From the NCBI GenBank assembly GCA_001303025.1, contig LJNK01000017.1, forward strand, positions 91,942 through 155,941: DNA of 64,000 nucleotides. Direction: 5' to 3'. Positions 20,300 to 29,247 of this stretch are shown one piece after another (positions within the stretch are counted from its first letter, which is position 1; every line of letters starts with the position of its first letter). The notes under the pieces were generated by a model. The model was given only the letters and a program-made list of their open reading frames with translations, ran no database searches and had not been told where the DNA came from. The position numbers and the translations under genes are program-made. This DNA comes from Deltaproteobacteria bacterium SG8_13 (lineage in GTDB: Bacteria > Desulfobacterota > Desulfobacteria > Desulfobacterales > SG8-13).

Positions 20300-20644
20300 C
20301 TACTTTTTTCGGACCGATTCCACGTTCATCAGGCGGTTGCCTTCAAAGCGCAGCACATACAACCCATCCTTGTCGTAAATCCACTCTTCGATGTACAGAA
20401 TCACCTTGCTTCCCTGGGATCGGTAGCGGCTGTGTCGCCGGTCATAGAGTCGATCGGAATCGGATATTTCCACCTCCCCGACCATCTCCCGGGAGATGGG
20501 TTCTCCGCAAGTCTGCAGGACTTCGTATTTCAGGTAACCGGGTGAAACCAGGTCGCTGCCGCAGCGAATACCCTGGCTGGAGAAAGCGGACAGCGCGGCG
20601 GGCAGTCCAAGGAGAATACAGAAAATCAACAGCATCCGTTTCAT
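20300..20644 (-). CDS. DUF2845 family secreted protein
   Basis: 114 residues with a clear signal peptide (Lys-Arg, then a hydrophobic stretch ending near SAFS at 18-22). The mature part has GSDLVSPGYLKYEVLQTCGEP, typical of DUF2845, a small periplasmic domain of unknown role. It is convergent with the cNMP-domain gene and divergent from the HTH/zinc-ribbon gene at 20672, with only 27 bp between start codons, so their promoters overlap. Confidence 0.75.
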   Translation of the reverse strand: MKRMLLIFCILLGLPAALSAFSSQGIRCGSDLVSPGYLKYEVLQTCGEPISREMVGEVEISDSDRLYDRRHSRYRSQGSKVILYIEEWIYDKDGLYVLRFEGNRLMNVESVRKK

Positions 20645-20671
20645 CGGTAGCGACCCGTTACGGTTGAAATC

Positions 20672-20959
20672 ATGAAAACCCTTCGCCAGCAGATGATGGC
20701 GCTACTGGCCGGCGCCGAGCTGAGTGCCGCAGAGCTCGCCTCTGCGTTGCGGATCAAAGAGAAAGAGGTCTGTGAGCACCTGGCCCACGTCTCTCGATCG
20801 CTGTCTGCCGCGGGCAAAAAGCTGAAGATACGGCCCGGTTCCTGCCGCAAATGCGGCTATGTATTCGCAGACCGCCGGCGTTTTACCCGCCCCAGTCGCT
20901 GCCCGCGCTGTAAGAGCACCTATCTCGAAGAGCCCCTGTTTCAAATCAGCAGCGACTAG
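20672..20959 (+). CDS. Small HTH and zinc-ribbon predicted regulator
   Basis: 95 residues: an N-terminal helix-turn-helix (about 1-50, ELSAAELASALRIKEKEV) and a C-terminal zinc ribbon with Cys pairs CRKCGY and CPRCKS. This is the COG3357-like two-domain architecture common in archaea and anaerobic bacteria. Targets are unknown. Its stop overlaps the convergent racemase gene by four bases. Confidence 0.75.
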   Translation: MKTLRQQMMALLAGAELSAAELASALRIKEKEVCEHLAHVSRSLSAAGKKLKIRPGSCRKCGYVFADRRRFTRPSRCPRCKSTYLEEPLFQISSD

Positions 20960-21651
20960 CCCTGCTTCAACGATTCATCCAGCGCCGCCCTGGCAAGCAG
21001 CCGGGTCGAATCGAGGGTGGGCAGCGGACAATCAGCAGGATCGACGATCAGCGGGATCTCCGTGCAGCCGAGCACGGCTGCGTCGCAGCCGCGGTTTTTC
21101 AGGCGCTGAAAAACCGAATAAAAATACCGTCTCGAATCTTCCGTAAATATGCCGTTCACCAGCTCGTCGAAGATAATGCGGTCAATTTCCTGCCTCTCGG
21201 CGTCATCTGGAATTTCCAGCGAGAGCCCGAACGGTTCAACGGCCCCGGGATAGACCGGGCCGGTCATCAGATATTTGGTGCCGGCCAGCGCCAGGCATTT
21301 GTATCCCTGCCGAACGGCAACTCGGCCCACCTCCTCGGCAATGTGGAGCCAGGGGATGGGGGATTGGTCGAGGACCCGGTCGAAAGCCTGGTGAATGGTG
21401 TTGTCCGGACAGATGGCAAAGTCGGCGCCGATCTTCGCCAGCTTGCGGGCCGAAGAGAGCATCAGATCCGCTACAGCGTCCCAGTTGCCCTCGTGGATGT
21501 GCACCATATAGGCAGCCAGCGGGTGGGTGTGCATCGACACTTCCGGATGCATGTGGCGGCCCATGCGCGCCGGCGCCTCTGTGCAAAGGGTCCGGTAACA
21601 CAGCGCCGCACCTTCGGCGCTGCAGGCCACGATACCGATGTGTTTCGACAT
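20956..21651 (-). CDS. Aspartate/glutamate racemase family protein
   Basis: 231 residues. The two catalytic cysteines of the cofactor-independent racemases are seen in CPDNT (about residue 81) and GCTEIPL (about residue 192). The protein could interconvert D- and L-aspartate or glutamate, or act on a related substrate; specificity cannot be read from sequence. It starts 13 bp after the SEC-C gene and is probably co-transcribed with it. Confidence 0.85.
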   Translation of the reverse strand: MSKHIGIVACSAEGAALCYRTLCTEAPARMGRHMHPEVSMHTHPLAAYMVHIHEGNWDAVADLMLSSARKLAKIGADFAICPDNTIHQAFDRVLDQSPIPWLHIAEEVGRVAVRQGYKCLALAGTKYLMTGPVYPGAVEPFGLSLEIPDDAERQEIDRIIFDELVNGIFTEDSRRYFYSVFQRLKNRGCDAAVLGCTEIPLIVDPADCPLPTLDSTRLLARAALDESLKQG

Positions 21652-21664
21652 GCCGCAACCGCCT

Positions 21665-21952
21665 TTACGTGCCGCAGCACTTTTTGTATTTTTTCCCGCT
21701 GCCGCACGGACACGGCTCGTTTCGCCCGACTTTCTTCTCGGCCGCCACTGGCTTGGGCCAGTTCATCAGGATTTCCAGGGCGGAAATATCCTCTTCCTTG
21801 TCCGGCTGCAAATCGATTTTGTACTTCCAGCCGTTTTTTTCAAAAATCGAAGCGACCTCTTTCATTCTTTTCTTGGTCTGCACGTTCACAACAGCCGGAT
21901 TGTTCTCGGTGCCCAGCTTGGCCGGCCTTTGTCCGTCAAATATTTTTTCCAT
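21665..21952 (-). CDS. SEC-C motif metal-binding protein
   Basis: A 95-residue protein ending in the zinc-binding SEC-C motif ([18 protein letters not shown]). The N-terminal part is typical of small stand-alone SWIM/SEC-C proteins of unknown role. I prefer the ATG at 21952, because GGTGGTG lies just before it; an ATG 15 bases upstream is the alternative. It precedes the racemase by 13 bp. Confidence 0.8.
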   Translation of the reverse strand: MEKIFDGQRPAKLGTENNPAVVNVQTKKRMKEVASIFEKNGWKYKIDLQPDKEEDISALEILMNWPKPVAAEKKVGRNEPCPCGSGKKYKKCCGT

Positions 21953-22079
21953 CTTTTCACCACCCATTATGATTCAAGGTTTATCCGGATTCCGGAGCCT
22001 CGGCCCCGGCGGCAAGTTTCGGTCGGCCGGCAGCGGTTCCTTGCCCTCGATCGGATACGGCTGCCTGCCGGTTGCGGTT

Positions 22080-22574
22080 TTACCTGCGCTTTTGAAATAC
22101 CAAAAACCCCGCCAGCACCAATAGGGTGCCGCCGTAAACCATCTGTGCCCTGCCGGTGCCATAGGATGCATTCAGGTCTGTAAAAAATTCCGCCAGGGTG
22201 TACCAGCGCATCGGCCCGTGCCCCCCACTGCCGTAGATCGGAAGTTGTGTCACCAGAACCAGGCCCAGGCACACCGCCGCCACCGTGCAAACCCTCACCG
22301 CCTGCCTTTTTATCAACCGGATACCGAGCGCGATTGCAACCGATATTCCATAGAATACGACTGTGTAGATGAGGGCGTGAAGCCCCAATAAGACGATGAA
22401 ACTCATCGATTCGGCCGTATGTCCGGGCAGAAACAGTTTTGGGGTAACATAACCCATACCTGCCACAAAAAAAACCGCCGGCATAAACATTACGACCACG
22501 AAAAGAAAAAACATCACCGGGACTGTCATCGCCAGTGCCGTGAAAACAATCCACTTGATCGTCCGATAATCCAT
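22080..22574 (-). CDS. Hypothetical membrane protein
   Basis: 164 residues with four or five predicted membrane helices (about 8-30, 32-48, 58-83, 92-110, 140-160). No family is recognised and no charged or metal-binding motif stands out. It is a single gene in leftward orientation. Confidence 0.55.
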   Translation of the reverse strand: MDYRTIKWIVFTALAMTVPVMFFLFVVVMFMPAVFFVAGMGYVTPKLFLPGHTAESMSFIVLLGLHALIYTVVFYGISVAIALGIRLIKRQAVRVCTVAAVCLGLVLVTQLPIYGSGGHGPMRWYTLAEFFTDLNASYGTGRAQMVYGGTLLVLAGFLVFQKRR

Positions 22575-22937
22575 CGTTTTTAAATAAACCAGCGCATGCC
22601 GCGTTCAACCACCGATGCTCCAGAGTCGGTGAGCCGGCCACCGTATCATCCAACCCGTTTCGGCCCGGTTAGGAAGATGGGGTTCAGTTTTATACCGCCT
22701 CATTGCGGCCGGGAACCTGCCATCCGGTCTGCTTTCCTGGGCCGCAGGGACCGCATTTCGAAACGCTCGCGCTTTTTTTGCCGGCAACTTGCACGCCGGA
22801 CAGTGAACAATACCCGTCAATTATATCTCATTGCCGCAGACAAGGGCATCGTTATCTTCGAAAGGGCTTGGGGCTAAGCAGTCGCTGTGAACGGCCGGCC
22901 GGCGGCTCGAGTCGATGGCGGCTGGATGCAAACCGGC
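22575..22937. other. Intergenic, no gene seen
   Basis: About 360 bp without a convincing coding frame, RNA or repeat. Short frames on both strands have no recognisable similarity and poor composition. It precedes the membrane protein gene, so it may hold its promoter. Confidence 0.4.
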
Positions 22938-23903
22938 TTAGTCAACGATTTGCACCGTTTGCTGTCGCTGTCGGTTGACCGTCAGCTGCGTGACGTCCGG
23001 ACGGGAGTAATGCCCCACCGGATCGAAATTCTGACGTTCTTCCCGCACTCGCCGATGCTCCAGCACCGCCACAATCAGGCGCTCTTCTCCGACCACCGGC
23101 TCAACCACCCAGCAGCCGTCCGGGCCGGCGATGCACGAACCGCCGTTGGCAAGGGGTCCGTCGATGTCGGCGGTGATGGCGGCGAGATGAGGCGTGTCCG
23201 CCGGAAAGTCGCTCGCCTGCATAAACCCGGAAACCGACACCACATAGGAACGCGCCTCGATGGCGATAAAGCGGGTGCTGTCCTGCGTATTGTGCAATCC
23301 GCCCGGCCAGATAGCCACGTGCAGGTCCTCCCCTTGCGCATAGAGAGCCGCCCTGGCCAGCGGCATCCAGTTCTCCCAGCAATTGAGCCCGCCAACGGTG
23401 AAAGGTCCCAGACGGTGAACCCGCAATCCATGACCGTCACCGGGCGACCAGGTCAACCTTTCTTCATAGGTTGGCATCAGCTTGCGGTGCACCGACTGGA
23501 CAACGCCCTCCGGCGAAATGTATACCAGGCTGGCATAGAGGCTGTGACCGCCGCGGTCCGCCGGACGCTCGATGATTCCCAACACCACTGCGATCTGAAC
23601 TTTCGCAGCGGCACGGCACAGCGCATCCAGGTGGCCGGCTTCGATTTGAACGGCCTGCTGCATATAGTGGGCATGAATTTCCTTCTGCATCGGCGAGTTG
23701 AACCGGGCGCCGTCGGTTCTCTCGATCCAGAAAGGATAACCCGGCAGCAGCGCTTCACCGAACACCACCAGGTGACAGCCCTTTTCAACTGCCGTGTGGA
23801 CCTGTGCCAGAATCTTCTCCAAGGTTTTCGAGCGGTTCAGCCAGATCGGGGCGATTTGAGCCAGCCCGACCGTCAGCGAGTCCGTGGGTTGGTTTCGAGT
23901 CAT
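22938..23903 (-). CDS. Nitrilase / carbon-nitrogen hydrolase
   Basis: 321 residues of the nitrilase branch that hydrolyses nitriles to acids. The Glu of the triad is in VFGEALLPGYP, the Lys in HRKLMPTYEE and the nucleophile Cys in GGLNCWENWMP. The protein is shorter at the C-terminus than many filament-forming nitrilases but complete in the core. The start at 23903 has GGAGG 9 bases upstream; an earlier ATG at 23936 lacks this. It stands alone between unrelated genes. Confidence 0.9.
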   Translation of the reverse strand: MTRNQPTDSLTVGLAQIAPIWLNRSKTLEKILAQVHTAVEKGCHLVVFGEALLPGYPFWIERTDGARFNSPMQKEIHAHYMQQAVQIEAGHLDALCRAAAKVQIAVVLGIIERPADRGGHSLYASLVYISPEGVVQSVHRKLMPTYEERLTWSPGDGHGLRVHRLGPFTVGGLNCWENWMPLARAALYAQGEDLHVAIWPGGLHNTQDSTRFIAIEARSYVVSVSGFMQASDFPADTPHLAAITADIDGPLANGGSCIAGPDGCWVVEPVVGEERLIVAVLEHRRVREERQNFDPVGHYSRPDVTQLTVNRQRQQTVQIVD

Positions 23904-24034
23904 CGGTTGTGCACCTCCAATGCCGCCGCATTTCATGGACGCTTTTCAGTCAACGGGAAACCTGTTGCAGGAAGCAACCCCCGCTGCAGCGACCATGCCG
24001 GCTCCGTATCATCGCTGGGCTGCAGATCGCCGGT

Positions 24035-24418
24035 CTACTTCGCCTCGTCGACCATGGCAATGGTTTTTTCTTCAACCTCCCCGGCAACTTGCACCAAGGC
24101 GGCATCTTGAGAAAGGGTCGACAGCATCTGCACCGGTTTGATGAGGCCGATCTTTGTCTGGTTTTGTTCTGTAAATACCGAAATGCGGCAGGGCAGCGCC
24201 ATGTTCAGCCGCATATCGGTCGAAAGTACCTTTACGGCCTGCCCCGGATTGCAGACCTCGAAAACCTTGCATTGCTCAGGGAATTCAAACCCCTTGCTTC
24301 GCAGCGTCGCCGCCAGGTCGTGAATGTGCAGAACGCCGAAACCGTGGCGTTTGACAGCCGATTCAAGATCTGCAGCGGCCTGGTCGAATGATTTGTCACT
24401 TTCAACAATATAGTACAT
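24035..24418 (-). CDS. DUF302 family protein
   Basis: 127 residues. The DUF302 fold is recognised by KRHGFGVLHIHDL, CKVFEVCNP and LPCRISVF. Function is unknown in the family. The start MYYIVESDKSF at 24418 has GAGGGG upstream. It is followed leftward by the nitrilase after about 130 bp. Confidence 0.8.
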   Translation of the reverse strand: MYYIVESDKSFDQAAADLESAVKRHGFGVLHIHDLAATLRSKGFEFPEQCKVFEVCNPGQAVKVLSTDMRLNMALPCRISVFTEQNQTKIGLIKPVQMLSTLSQDAALVQVAGEVEEKTIAMVDEAK

Positions 24419-24487
24419 GCATCCCCTCGCTATGCCCGCGGTCCTGCAGGCGGAATAAAAAGCCGCATCCCGCCTGCATCGCAATAC

Positions 24488-24982
24488 CTACGGTTGATTC
24501 TGCCGAACTGTTTGAAGCGACCCACCGGCCCTTTTCTCAAAATAGATCTCAAGCAACGTTTTCCATTCTTTAATAAATTCCTCGTAGGCCGCTGCGGTAA
24601 ACTGCCCGACAAAACGATTCCCGCTGTCTGACAACCCGATATAGGTGTAGGTCACTTCCACCCGGGTTGTCCGGCGATCGAGTGCATCGCATGTAACGGA
24701 AATGACCCCCACTTTTTCACCCGGCTCTATTTTGTAGTATTGCACCCGGCAGGCCTCGGGGTCGTAATGTTTAACGATCCATATCGCCTCGGTCGCCGCG
24801 TGGTCGTGGCTTTTGGTCAAAAACACGTAGTCGTCTTGCAATCGGGCGGTCCCCATCACGTTTTCATAGTCCCAGTCGGGAACCCACCGCCGTTCCCCTT
24901 CCGGGCTGAATAGCGGAAACAGGTCCTCTGCTGACTGGCTGATGACAAAGGTTGCCTTGTGGGAGGTGGATTTTGCATTCAT
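24488..24982 (-). CDS. SRPBCC (START-like) family protein
   Basis: 164 residues with the fold of polyketide cyclase/START proteins: FVISQSAEDLFPLFSPEGERRW at the N-terminus and a long C-terminal helix ending in FIKEWKTLLEIYFE. It probably binds a small hydrophobic ligand. The ATG at 24982 is where similarity begins; the frame is open for 57 more codons upstream without family likeness. It starts 70 bp before the DUF302 gene. Confidence 0.7.
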   Translation of the reverse strand: MNAKSTSHKATFVISQSAEDLFPLFSPEGERRWVPDWDYENVMGTARLQDDYVFLTKSHDHAATEAIWIVKHYDPEACRVQYYKIEPGEKVGVISVTCDALDRRTTRVEVTYTYIGLSDSGNRFVGQFTAAAYEEFIKEWKTLLEIYFEKRAGGSLQTVRQNQP

Positions 24983-25239
24983 AAGGCTTCTCGCCGGCTG
25001 ATGGCCGCGACAGGTGCTGCCGCTCGCCGTTGCGGTCACTGCATTCGCTGCAAAGGCGCTGGGGGATTCTGCCGGTCGGCAAGCGGCGGAAAACCAGTCA
25101 TGTCCCCGGGCTGAAAATTCCGGATCGATCGAATACGCCTGCGCACCGGACATGCCCGGTGATCTTTTGCCAGCGCACGACGCCGGCCCGGGGGCCTCAA
25201 ACTTGGCTCTTCCCTGAATTGCCGGCTGTCGATTCCCGG

Positions 25240-25704
25240 TCAGCCTGTCGATCGGGCTTCGATCTCTTTTCGATCCATTACGGCCAGCTCAAGCACGATC
25301 CGCCCCCATCCGCCGCATTGGACACCGACATCGAAGCACCCGGCCCGCTTGAACCGCATCTGATTGGGATCGATCCCCGCGTAGAACAGTTCGTTTGCGG
25401 CAAAGATCATCGAGGTGGCGGCGTTGAGGGCGTAAACACAGACCTTTTTAGGGCACAGGCGGGTCAGAAGGTTGCCGGCTCCGTCGAAATAGAGCTTGTC
25501 TCCGATCCGGTGCCGGCTGTTGCAGCCGTGTGATTCGACCACTTCGACGACGATGGTTTTGTCCATCAACGCCGGTGCCTTGGATAGTATATCTTCATTT
25601 CGCGGATCTGTTTGGAAGATCTCCATTTCATCGTCCGTGTACCCGAGGTGCTTTTTCATTACACCCCATTTGACGCTTCTCCAGGCCAAATCCCGTATCC
25701 CCAT
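25240..25704 (-). CDS. TIGR04076-like conserved hypothetical protein
   Basis: 154 residues. The segment VEVVESHGCNSRHRIGDKLYFD and the later CPKKVCVYAL and GCFDVGVQCGGWGRIVLEL resemble the TIGR04076 group, small proteins of anaerobes with a few conserved cysteines and unknown function. A strong GAGGAGG site lies upstream. It is a single leftward gene. Confidence 0.6.
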   Translation of the reverse strand: MGIRDLAWRSVKWGVMKKHLGYTDDEMEIFQTDPRNEDILSKAPALMDKTIVVEVVESHGCNSRHRIGDKLYFDGAGNLLTRLCPKKVCVYALNAATSMIFAANELFYAGIDPNQMRFKRAGCFDVGVQCGGWGRIVLELAVMDRKEIEARSTG

Positions 25705-25822
25705 GTTTGCCTCCTCGTGGTGCTTTGCTACTCTAATACCATGTGCCTATCGCTGTTTCCGGTGCACCCGGCTCACTGGATCGGCGATGCGTCTTTCTTC
25801 CGCCCCGCTGTCGTTTTCCCCG

Positions 25823-26176
25823 TCACCGCGTGATCGAATCGATGTAGTCCCTGATGGCAACCGCATTGTTGAGTCGCCGTTCCTTGGAACTGTAGACGAA
25901 GGTAACGGTACCCCGGTGAAGGCGATCGAGCAGCTCTTTCATCAACACAGGCTTGGTTTCCAGCTCTTCGAAATAGCGCGCCTTGAACACCGGCCATTTT
26001 TCAGGACTATGATCATACCAGCGCCGCAGCTCGGTGGAAGGGGCAAGCTCTTTCGGCCAAAAATCGATTCTGGCTCTTTCTTTTGAAATACCCCTGGGCC
26101 ACAGCCGATCCACCAGGATGCGCTGGCCATCTTCTTCGTCGGGGGCTTCATATGCCCTTTTGATTTTTATCTGCAT
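25823..26176 (-). CDS. DUF488 family protein
   Basis: 117 residues matching DUF488 along its length: KRAYEAPDEEDGQRILVDRLWPRG at the start, RRWYDHSPEKWPVFKARYFEEL in the middle and FVYSSKERRLNNAVAI at the end. Function is unknown. A GAGGA ribosome site is present. Confidence 0.88.
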   Translation of the reverse strand: MQIKIKRAYEAPDEEDGQRILVDRLWPRGISKERARIDFWPKELAPSTELRRWYDHSPEKWPVFKARYFEELETKPVLMKELLDRLHRGTVTFVYSSKERRLNNAVAIRDYIDSITR

Positions 26177-26225
26177 CGGTATCTGTCCTCAGGCCGCCAC
26201 ACGCCGGCCGACGCTGTGTTACTCG

Positions 26226-26741
26226 CTAGGTTGCCTCGTCGAACTCATCCCTGTATCGAGCGACGCCGGTCACCCCTTCCATCCGGTCGCTGTCAAACAT
26301 CAGTGCCATAAATGCGTTATCCGGCACCCCTTTCCACTGGCACTCGAAATGGTGCTCGGAGGCCGGTGTAAATCCGAATCGAGGGTAGTAAGCCGGGTGT
26401 CCCAGCACGATCACGAAGGGGCAGGCGCTGTTGCGAAGTATTTCGAGACCGGCTTCGACCAACCGGCTGCCGACCCCCTGGCGCTGGTGCGCCGGCATCA
26501 CCGCCATAGGCGCCAGTCCCATGCCCGTAACCGCTCCCTTTTCGGATTGGATGCTCACCGGGCTGAACAATATGTGGCCGATCAACTGATCTTCGGACAC
26601 GGCCACCAGCGAAAGCGCATCCGGGCAGGCTGCGCGAATCGCATCGACAATGTTCGCCTCTGTCGGCTGGCCAAAAGCGGCTTCATTGATCGCACGCACC
26701 GCCCGGATATCTGAAGACTGCTCTGTTCGTATGGTGATCAT
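26226..26741 (-). CDS. GNAT N-acetyltransferase (YhbS-like)
   Basis: 171 residues with the acetyl-CoA motif MAVMPAHQRQGVGSRLVEAG and the strand-turn YYPRFGFTPASEH of the YhbS group. The substrate is unknown. It ends 49 bp upstream of DUF488 and begins 11 bp after the next GNAT gene, so the two acetyltransferases are probably co-transcribed. Confidence 0.85.
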   Translation of the reverse strand: MITIRTEQSSDIRAVRAINEAAFGQPTEANIVDAIRAACPDALSLVAVSEDQLIGHILFSPVSIQSEKGAVTGMGLAPMAVMPAHQRQGVGSRLVEAGLEILRNSACPFVIVLGHPAYYPRFGFTPASEHHFECQWKGVPDNAFMALMFDSDRMEGVTGVARYRDEFDEAT

Positions 26742-26752
26742 GACGGCTTCCG

Positions 26753-27184
26753 CTACGGCCTTGGCTGGCGGGGTGCCAGTCGATCTTTCCTGCCTATCAC
26801 CCAGCAGCGTTCATGCTTGGTGTACCCGATGGGTCCATAATACCCATCAGCACCGGGTGCGGCAAGAAGAATAATGGCGCATCGTTCCTTCAGCTGCTCC
26901 CGGGTCAGTTGTTGCAGTTTCAGTCCGATCCCCTTTTTTTGGTAAGCTTCATCGACGGCCAGATCCGACAAATAGCAGCAATAATGAAAATCGGTGACAG
27001 AACGGGCGGCACCGACCAGTTTTTGCCCATGCCATGCAGTCACCATCAGGTCGCTGTTTTCGAGCATCCCCTCAATGCAGGCCAAATCGTCGATCGGTCT
27101 TCTTTCGCTCAGGGTGGAGCGGCGCAACAGTTCGATAAATACCTGCACGTCGACGGCCTTGTTGATCTCGTAGGTAATTCGCAT
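26753..27184 (-). CDS. GNAT N-acetyltransferase
   Basis: 143 residues with the acetyl-CoA loop LAVDEAYQKKGIGLKL and a C-terminal GYYGPIGYTKHERCW. Substrate unknown. GGGAGG lies before the ATG. It is 119 bp downstream of the MerB-like gene and 11 bp upstream of another GNAT. Confidence 0.85.
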   Translation of the reverse strand: MRITYEINKAVDVQVFIELLRRSTLSERRPIDDLACIEGMLENSDLMVTAWHGQKLVGAARSVTDFHYCCYLSDLAVDEAYQKKGIGLKLQQLTREQLKERCAIILLAAPGADGYYGPIGYTKHERCWVIGRKDRLAPRQPRP

Positions 27185-27303
27185 GGCCTGCGGCCTCCCA
27201 TTTTATGTCGAATCGAGCGGGCAGGCATCCGGTGTGCGGCGGCACGGTCCCCCCCGAGAGCCAGGTGCCCGCTTTGCCTCGACAGCCTTTGGGCAATTGC
27301 AGC

Positions 27304-28005
27304 TCATGGGCTTGCGTCGAGATCCCAGAATGCCCCTTTCAGCCCGAGGCTGTCAAACAGCTCTTGGATATCCTGTTGGCCGGGGCGCTGCCAGTCGTGC
27401 TCAAGGCGGCCTGCATACCATCTGCGGGCAAGCTCCCAAAGCTGTTGGATCGGCATGGCATATCCGGTCTTCACCTTCAGCCGCGACAGCCATCGGTCCA
27501 AATGGGCCTTCGAACGGAAGGCAAGGATCGTTGCTCACGTATAGCCGATGTTTTCCCAGAACCGCGCTGCAGGGACGACAAAATGAACGATCCAGTCCGA
27601 CGCTACCGATCGCCCGTGCCGAATTACAACGTCCAGTTTCTCGCTGCACTCTCCACACCCGCACGGAGCGTGTCCTGTGGCATCTTTGCCGAGGATGGCG
27701 GCGATGCCGAAGATATCCCACACTCAGTTGCCCCAGTAACGCTTAATTTCCAGCTCGGCCGTAAAATTGGTTGGAAGGCCGGAAAACGGATGCGCCATCC
27801 AGATCAGGCGCGAACCGGGTGCCAGTGCAATATGGTGGGCTTCTGCCAGTCTTTCATAAGCGCTCTCGGTCGCTGCAATAGAACAGTTGAAATGACCGGC
27901 CGTTTCCGACGAGGTCGGTGGGCGGGTGGTCCTGGCAAACGTTGTATAGATGAAGTGACGGATATCGAGATCGGAAACACTTTTTGGAGGACTTGTACGG
28001 CTCAT
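27304..28005 (-). CDS. Organomercurial lyase (MerB)-like protein with two in-frame TGA codons, predicted double selenoprotein
   Basis: Read through two TGA codons (27724-27726 and 27535-27537), one frame encodes 233 residues similar throughout to the alkylmercury lyase family. Segments in order are a winged-helix-like N-terminus, WMAHPFSGLPTNF, YWGN-U-VWDIFGI, IVHFVVPAARFWENIGYT, U-ATILAFRSKAHLDRW, then a Trp-rich tail ending AFWDLD. In plasmid-type MerB the catalytic residues are Cys96, Asp99 and Cys159. Here Sec94, Asp97 and Sec157 keep the +3 and +63 spacings exactly. There is no other stop or shift. The ATG at 28005 has AGGGAAG upstream. SECIS-like hairpins follow both codons. Family role: protonolysis of C-Hg bonds. 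A pseudogene with two nonsense changes is the alternative, but the positions argue against it. Confidence 0.8.
27506..27522 (-). promoter_or_regulatory. SECIS-like hairpin after the second TGA (Sec157)
   Basis: Thirteen bases after the TGA, GCCTTC pairs with GAAGGC around the 5-base loop CGTTC, placing a G in the second loop position about 20 nt from the UGA. This fits the bacterial SECIS pattern. Read by eye. Confidence 0.5.
27679..27708 (-). promoter_or_regulatory. SECIS-like hairpin after the first TGA (Sec94)
   Basis: Sixteen bases after the TGA, GGCATC pairs with GATGCC, and inside it GCC pairs with GGC, leaving a 9-base apical loop that begins with G. The loop lies about 25 nt from the UGA, within the usual range of bacterial SECIS elements recognised by SelB. 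Read by eye, not folded by program. Confidence 0.55.
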
Positions 28006-28124
28006 CCGGGTTGCTTCCCTTTCCGGCTGCCCGAGCAGGTGGATGCCTTTACCTGCATGGCCGGTGCACAGCGTTCGCGCTCTCTGACACTGGCGGGTGC
28101 CATCTCTGCTGGCTCACAACGTCA

Positions 28125-28466
28125 TCACCGTTCGGAATCGGTGTTGAAGGCGGCCATAACTTTTTTTGCCAGTTCCGCATCGATTTGACGGATTTCCGCA
28201 ACGAGCTTTTCGATCCCCGGCTCATTGACGTTGTCCGCGCGGGATCTCTGCTGCAGTTGATCGACCAGACTCAGCTCACCGGAAATCCTGGTTCGCTTCT
28301 CAAGCAGATAATTGAACTGCGCATCGCAAGCCGGTATCGGGCTCGGATAGGAGCCGATTTGCTCATTGAGCCGATCCCTTTCCGCTTCCAGGTGGTCTCG
28401 GACCCTCGCCAGCAACCTTACCCCGGTGCTTTCGGCAGACGAATTGGTGCGGTTTTGCGTCGACAT
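28125..28466 (-). CDS. Hypothetical protein, probably helical
   Basis: 113 residues from the ATG at 28466, rich in Arg, Glu and Leu with heptad-like spacing (LLARVRDHLEAERDRLNEQI and later LVDQLQQRS), suggesting a coiled coil. No family recognised. A longer frame from 28538 exists, but its extra residues look non-coding. Confidence 0.5.
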   Translation of the reverse strand: MSTQNRTNSSAESTGVRLLARVRDHLEAERDRLNEQIGSYPSPIPACDAQFNYLLEKRTRISGELSLVDQLQQRSRADNVNEPGIEKLVAEIRQIDAELAKKVMAAFNTDSER

Positions 28467-28588
28467 GGCTGCCTGTAACATAAAACCGAATGAACGCGAT
28501 TCAATACATGTCACGCCCGTCAGCGCACAGACCGTCACCGAAAACGAAAACGAGCCGTCTCCACAGCAACTGGCGCCAGGTTGGGCTG

Positions 28589-29191
28589 CTACCGCTTTTG
28601 GATAACGGTATCATCGATGTGGGTTCCCAGGTTTTCTGACAGGCGCCTGGTGATCTTTTCCATGGTGGCCTGCGGCCGGTCAAACCCGTAAACGGATAAC
28701 GGGAAATTCAGCGGTTTCTGAATTTCCCATATTTCTTCGTGCCGGTCCGGGGAAAAGAGCCGGGCCGGATTTCCCACCGCAACCCAGCCGACGGGCACAA
28801 CGGCGCCCGGTTCGATCCGTGTGTGTAAATGAACCACCGCATGGACTCGCACCTCAGCGCCCTTGCCCAGGCGGGCGCTGTGGAAAATGGCTGCACCGGT
28901 TGCGATAAACACTTCGTCCTCGACGCTGCAGCCGACAACATGTGCATTCGGGCCGATCAAGCAGAAATTCCCGATCGTTGCAAAATGGCTGGCAGTGCTC
29001 CGCACGACCGCATTTTCAAATACGATCCCGTGTTCACCGAACTCGATTCGGCCGCCTTCGGCGATAATGGAAGCGCCGTGCATCACCCGGCAGTGCGGGC
29101 CGATGGTCACATCACCGCAAATGGTTGCAGTCGGTGCAATAAAGGCGGAAGGGTGAATGACAGGGGCTTTGCCATTGTGAGAGATGAGCAT
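28589..29191 (-). CDS. Gamma carbonic anhydrase-like hexapeptide repeat protein
   Basis: 200 residues forming a left-handed beta helix: APTATICGDVTIGPHCRVMHGASI, FENAVVRSTASHFATIG, NFCLIGPNAHVVGCSVEDEVFIATGAAI. Metal ligands of gamma-class carbonic anhydrase would be His residues; His35, His69 and a later His in VRVHAVVHLHT are candidates, so enzyme activity is possible but not certain. A GGGAGGT site precedes the ATG. Confidence 0.8.
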   Translation of the reverse strand: MLISHNGKAPVIHPSAFIAPTATICGDVTIGPHCRVMHGASIIAEGGRIEFGEHGIVFENAVVRSTASHFATIGNFCLIGPNAHVVGCSVEDEVFIATGAAIFHSARLGKGAEVRVHAVVHLHTRIEPGAVVPVGWVAVGNPARLFSPDRHEEIWEIQKPLNFPLSVYGFDRPQATMEKITRRLSENLGTHIDDTVIQKR

Positions 29192-29247
29192 CGGTACCTC
29201 CCTTTATCGGCCTGCTGCCCTGCATCACCCGAACGGAAGGCATCGAA

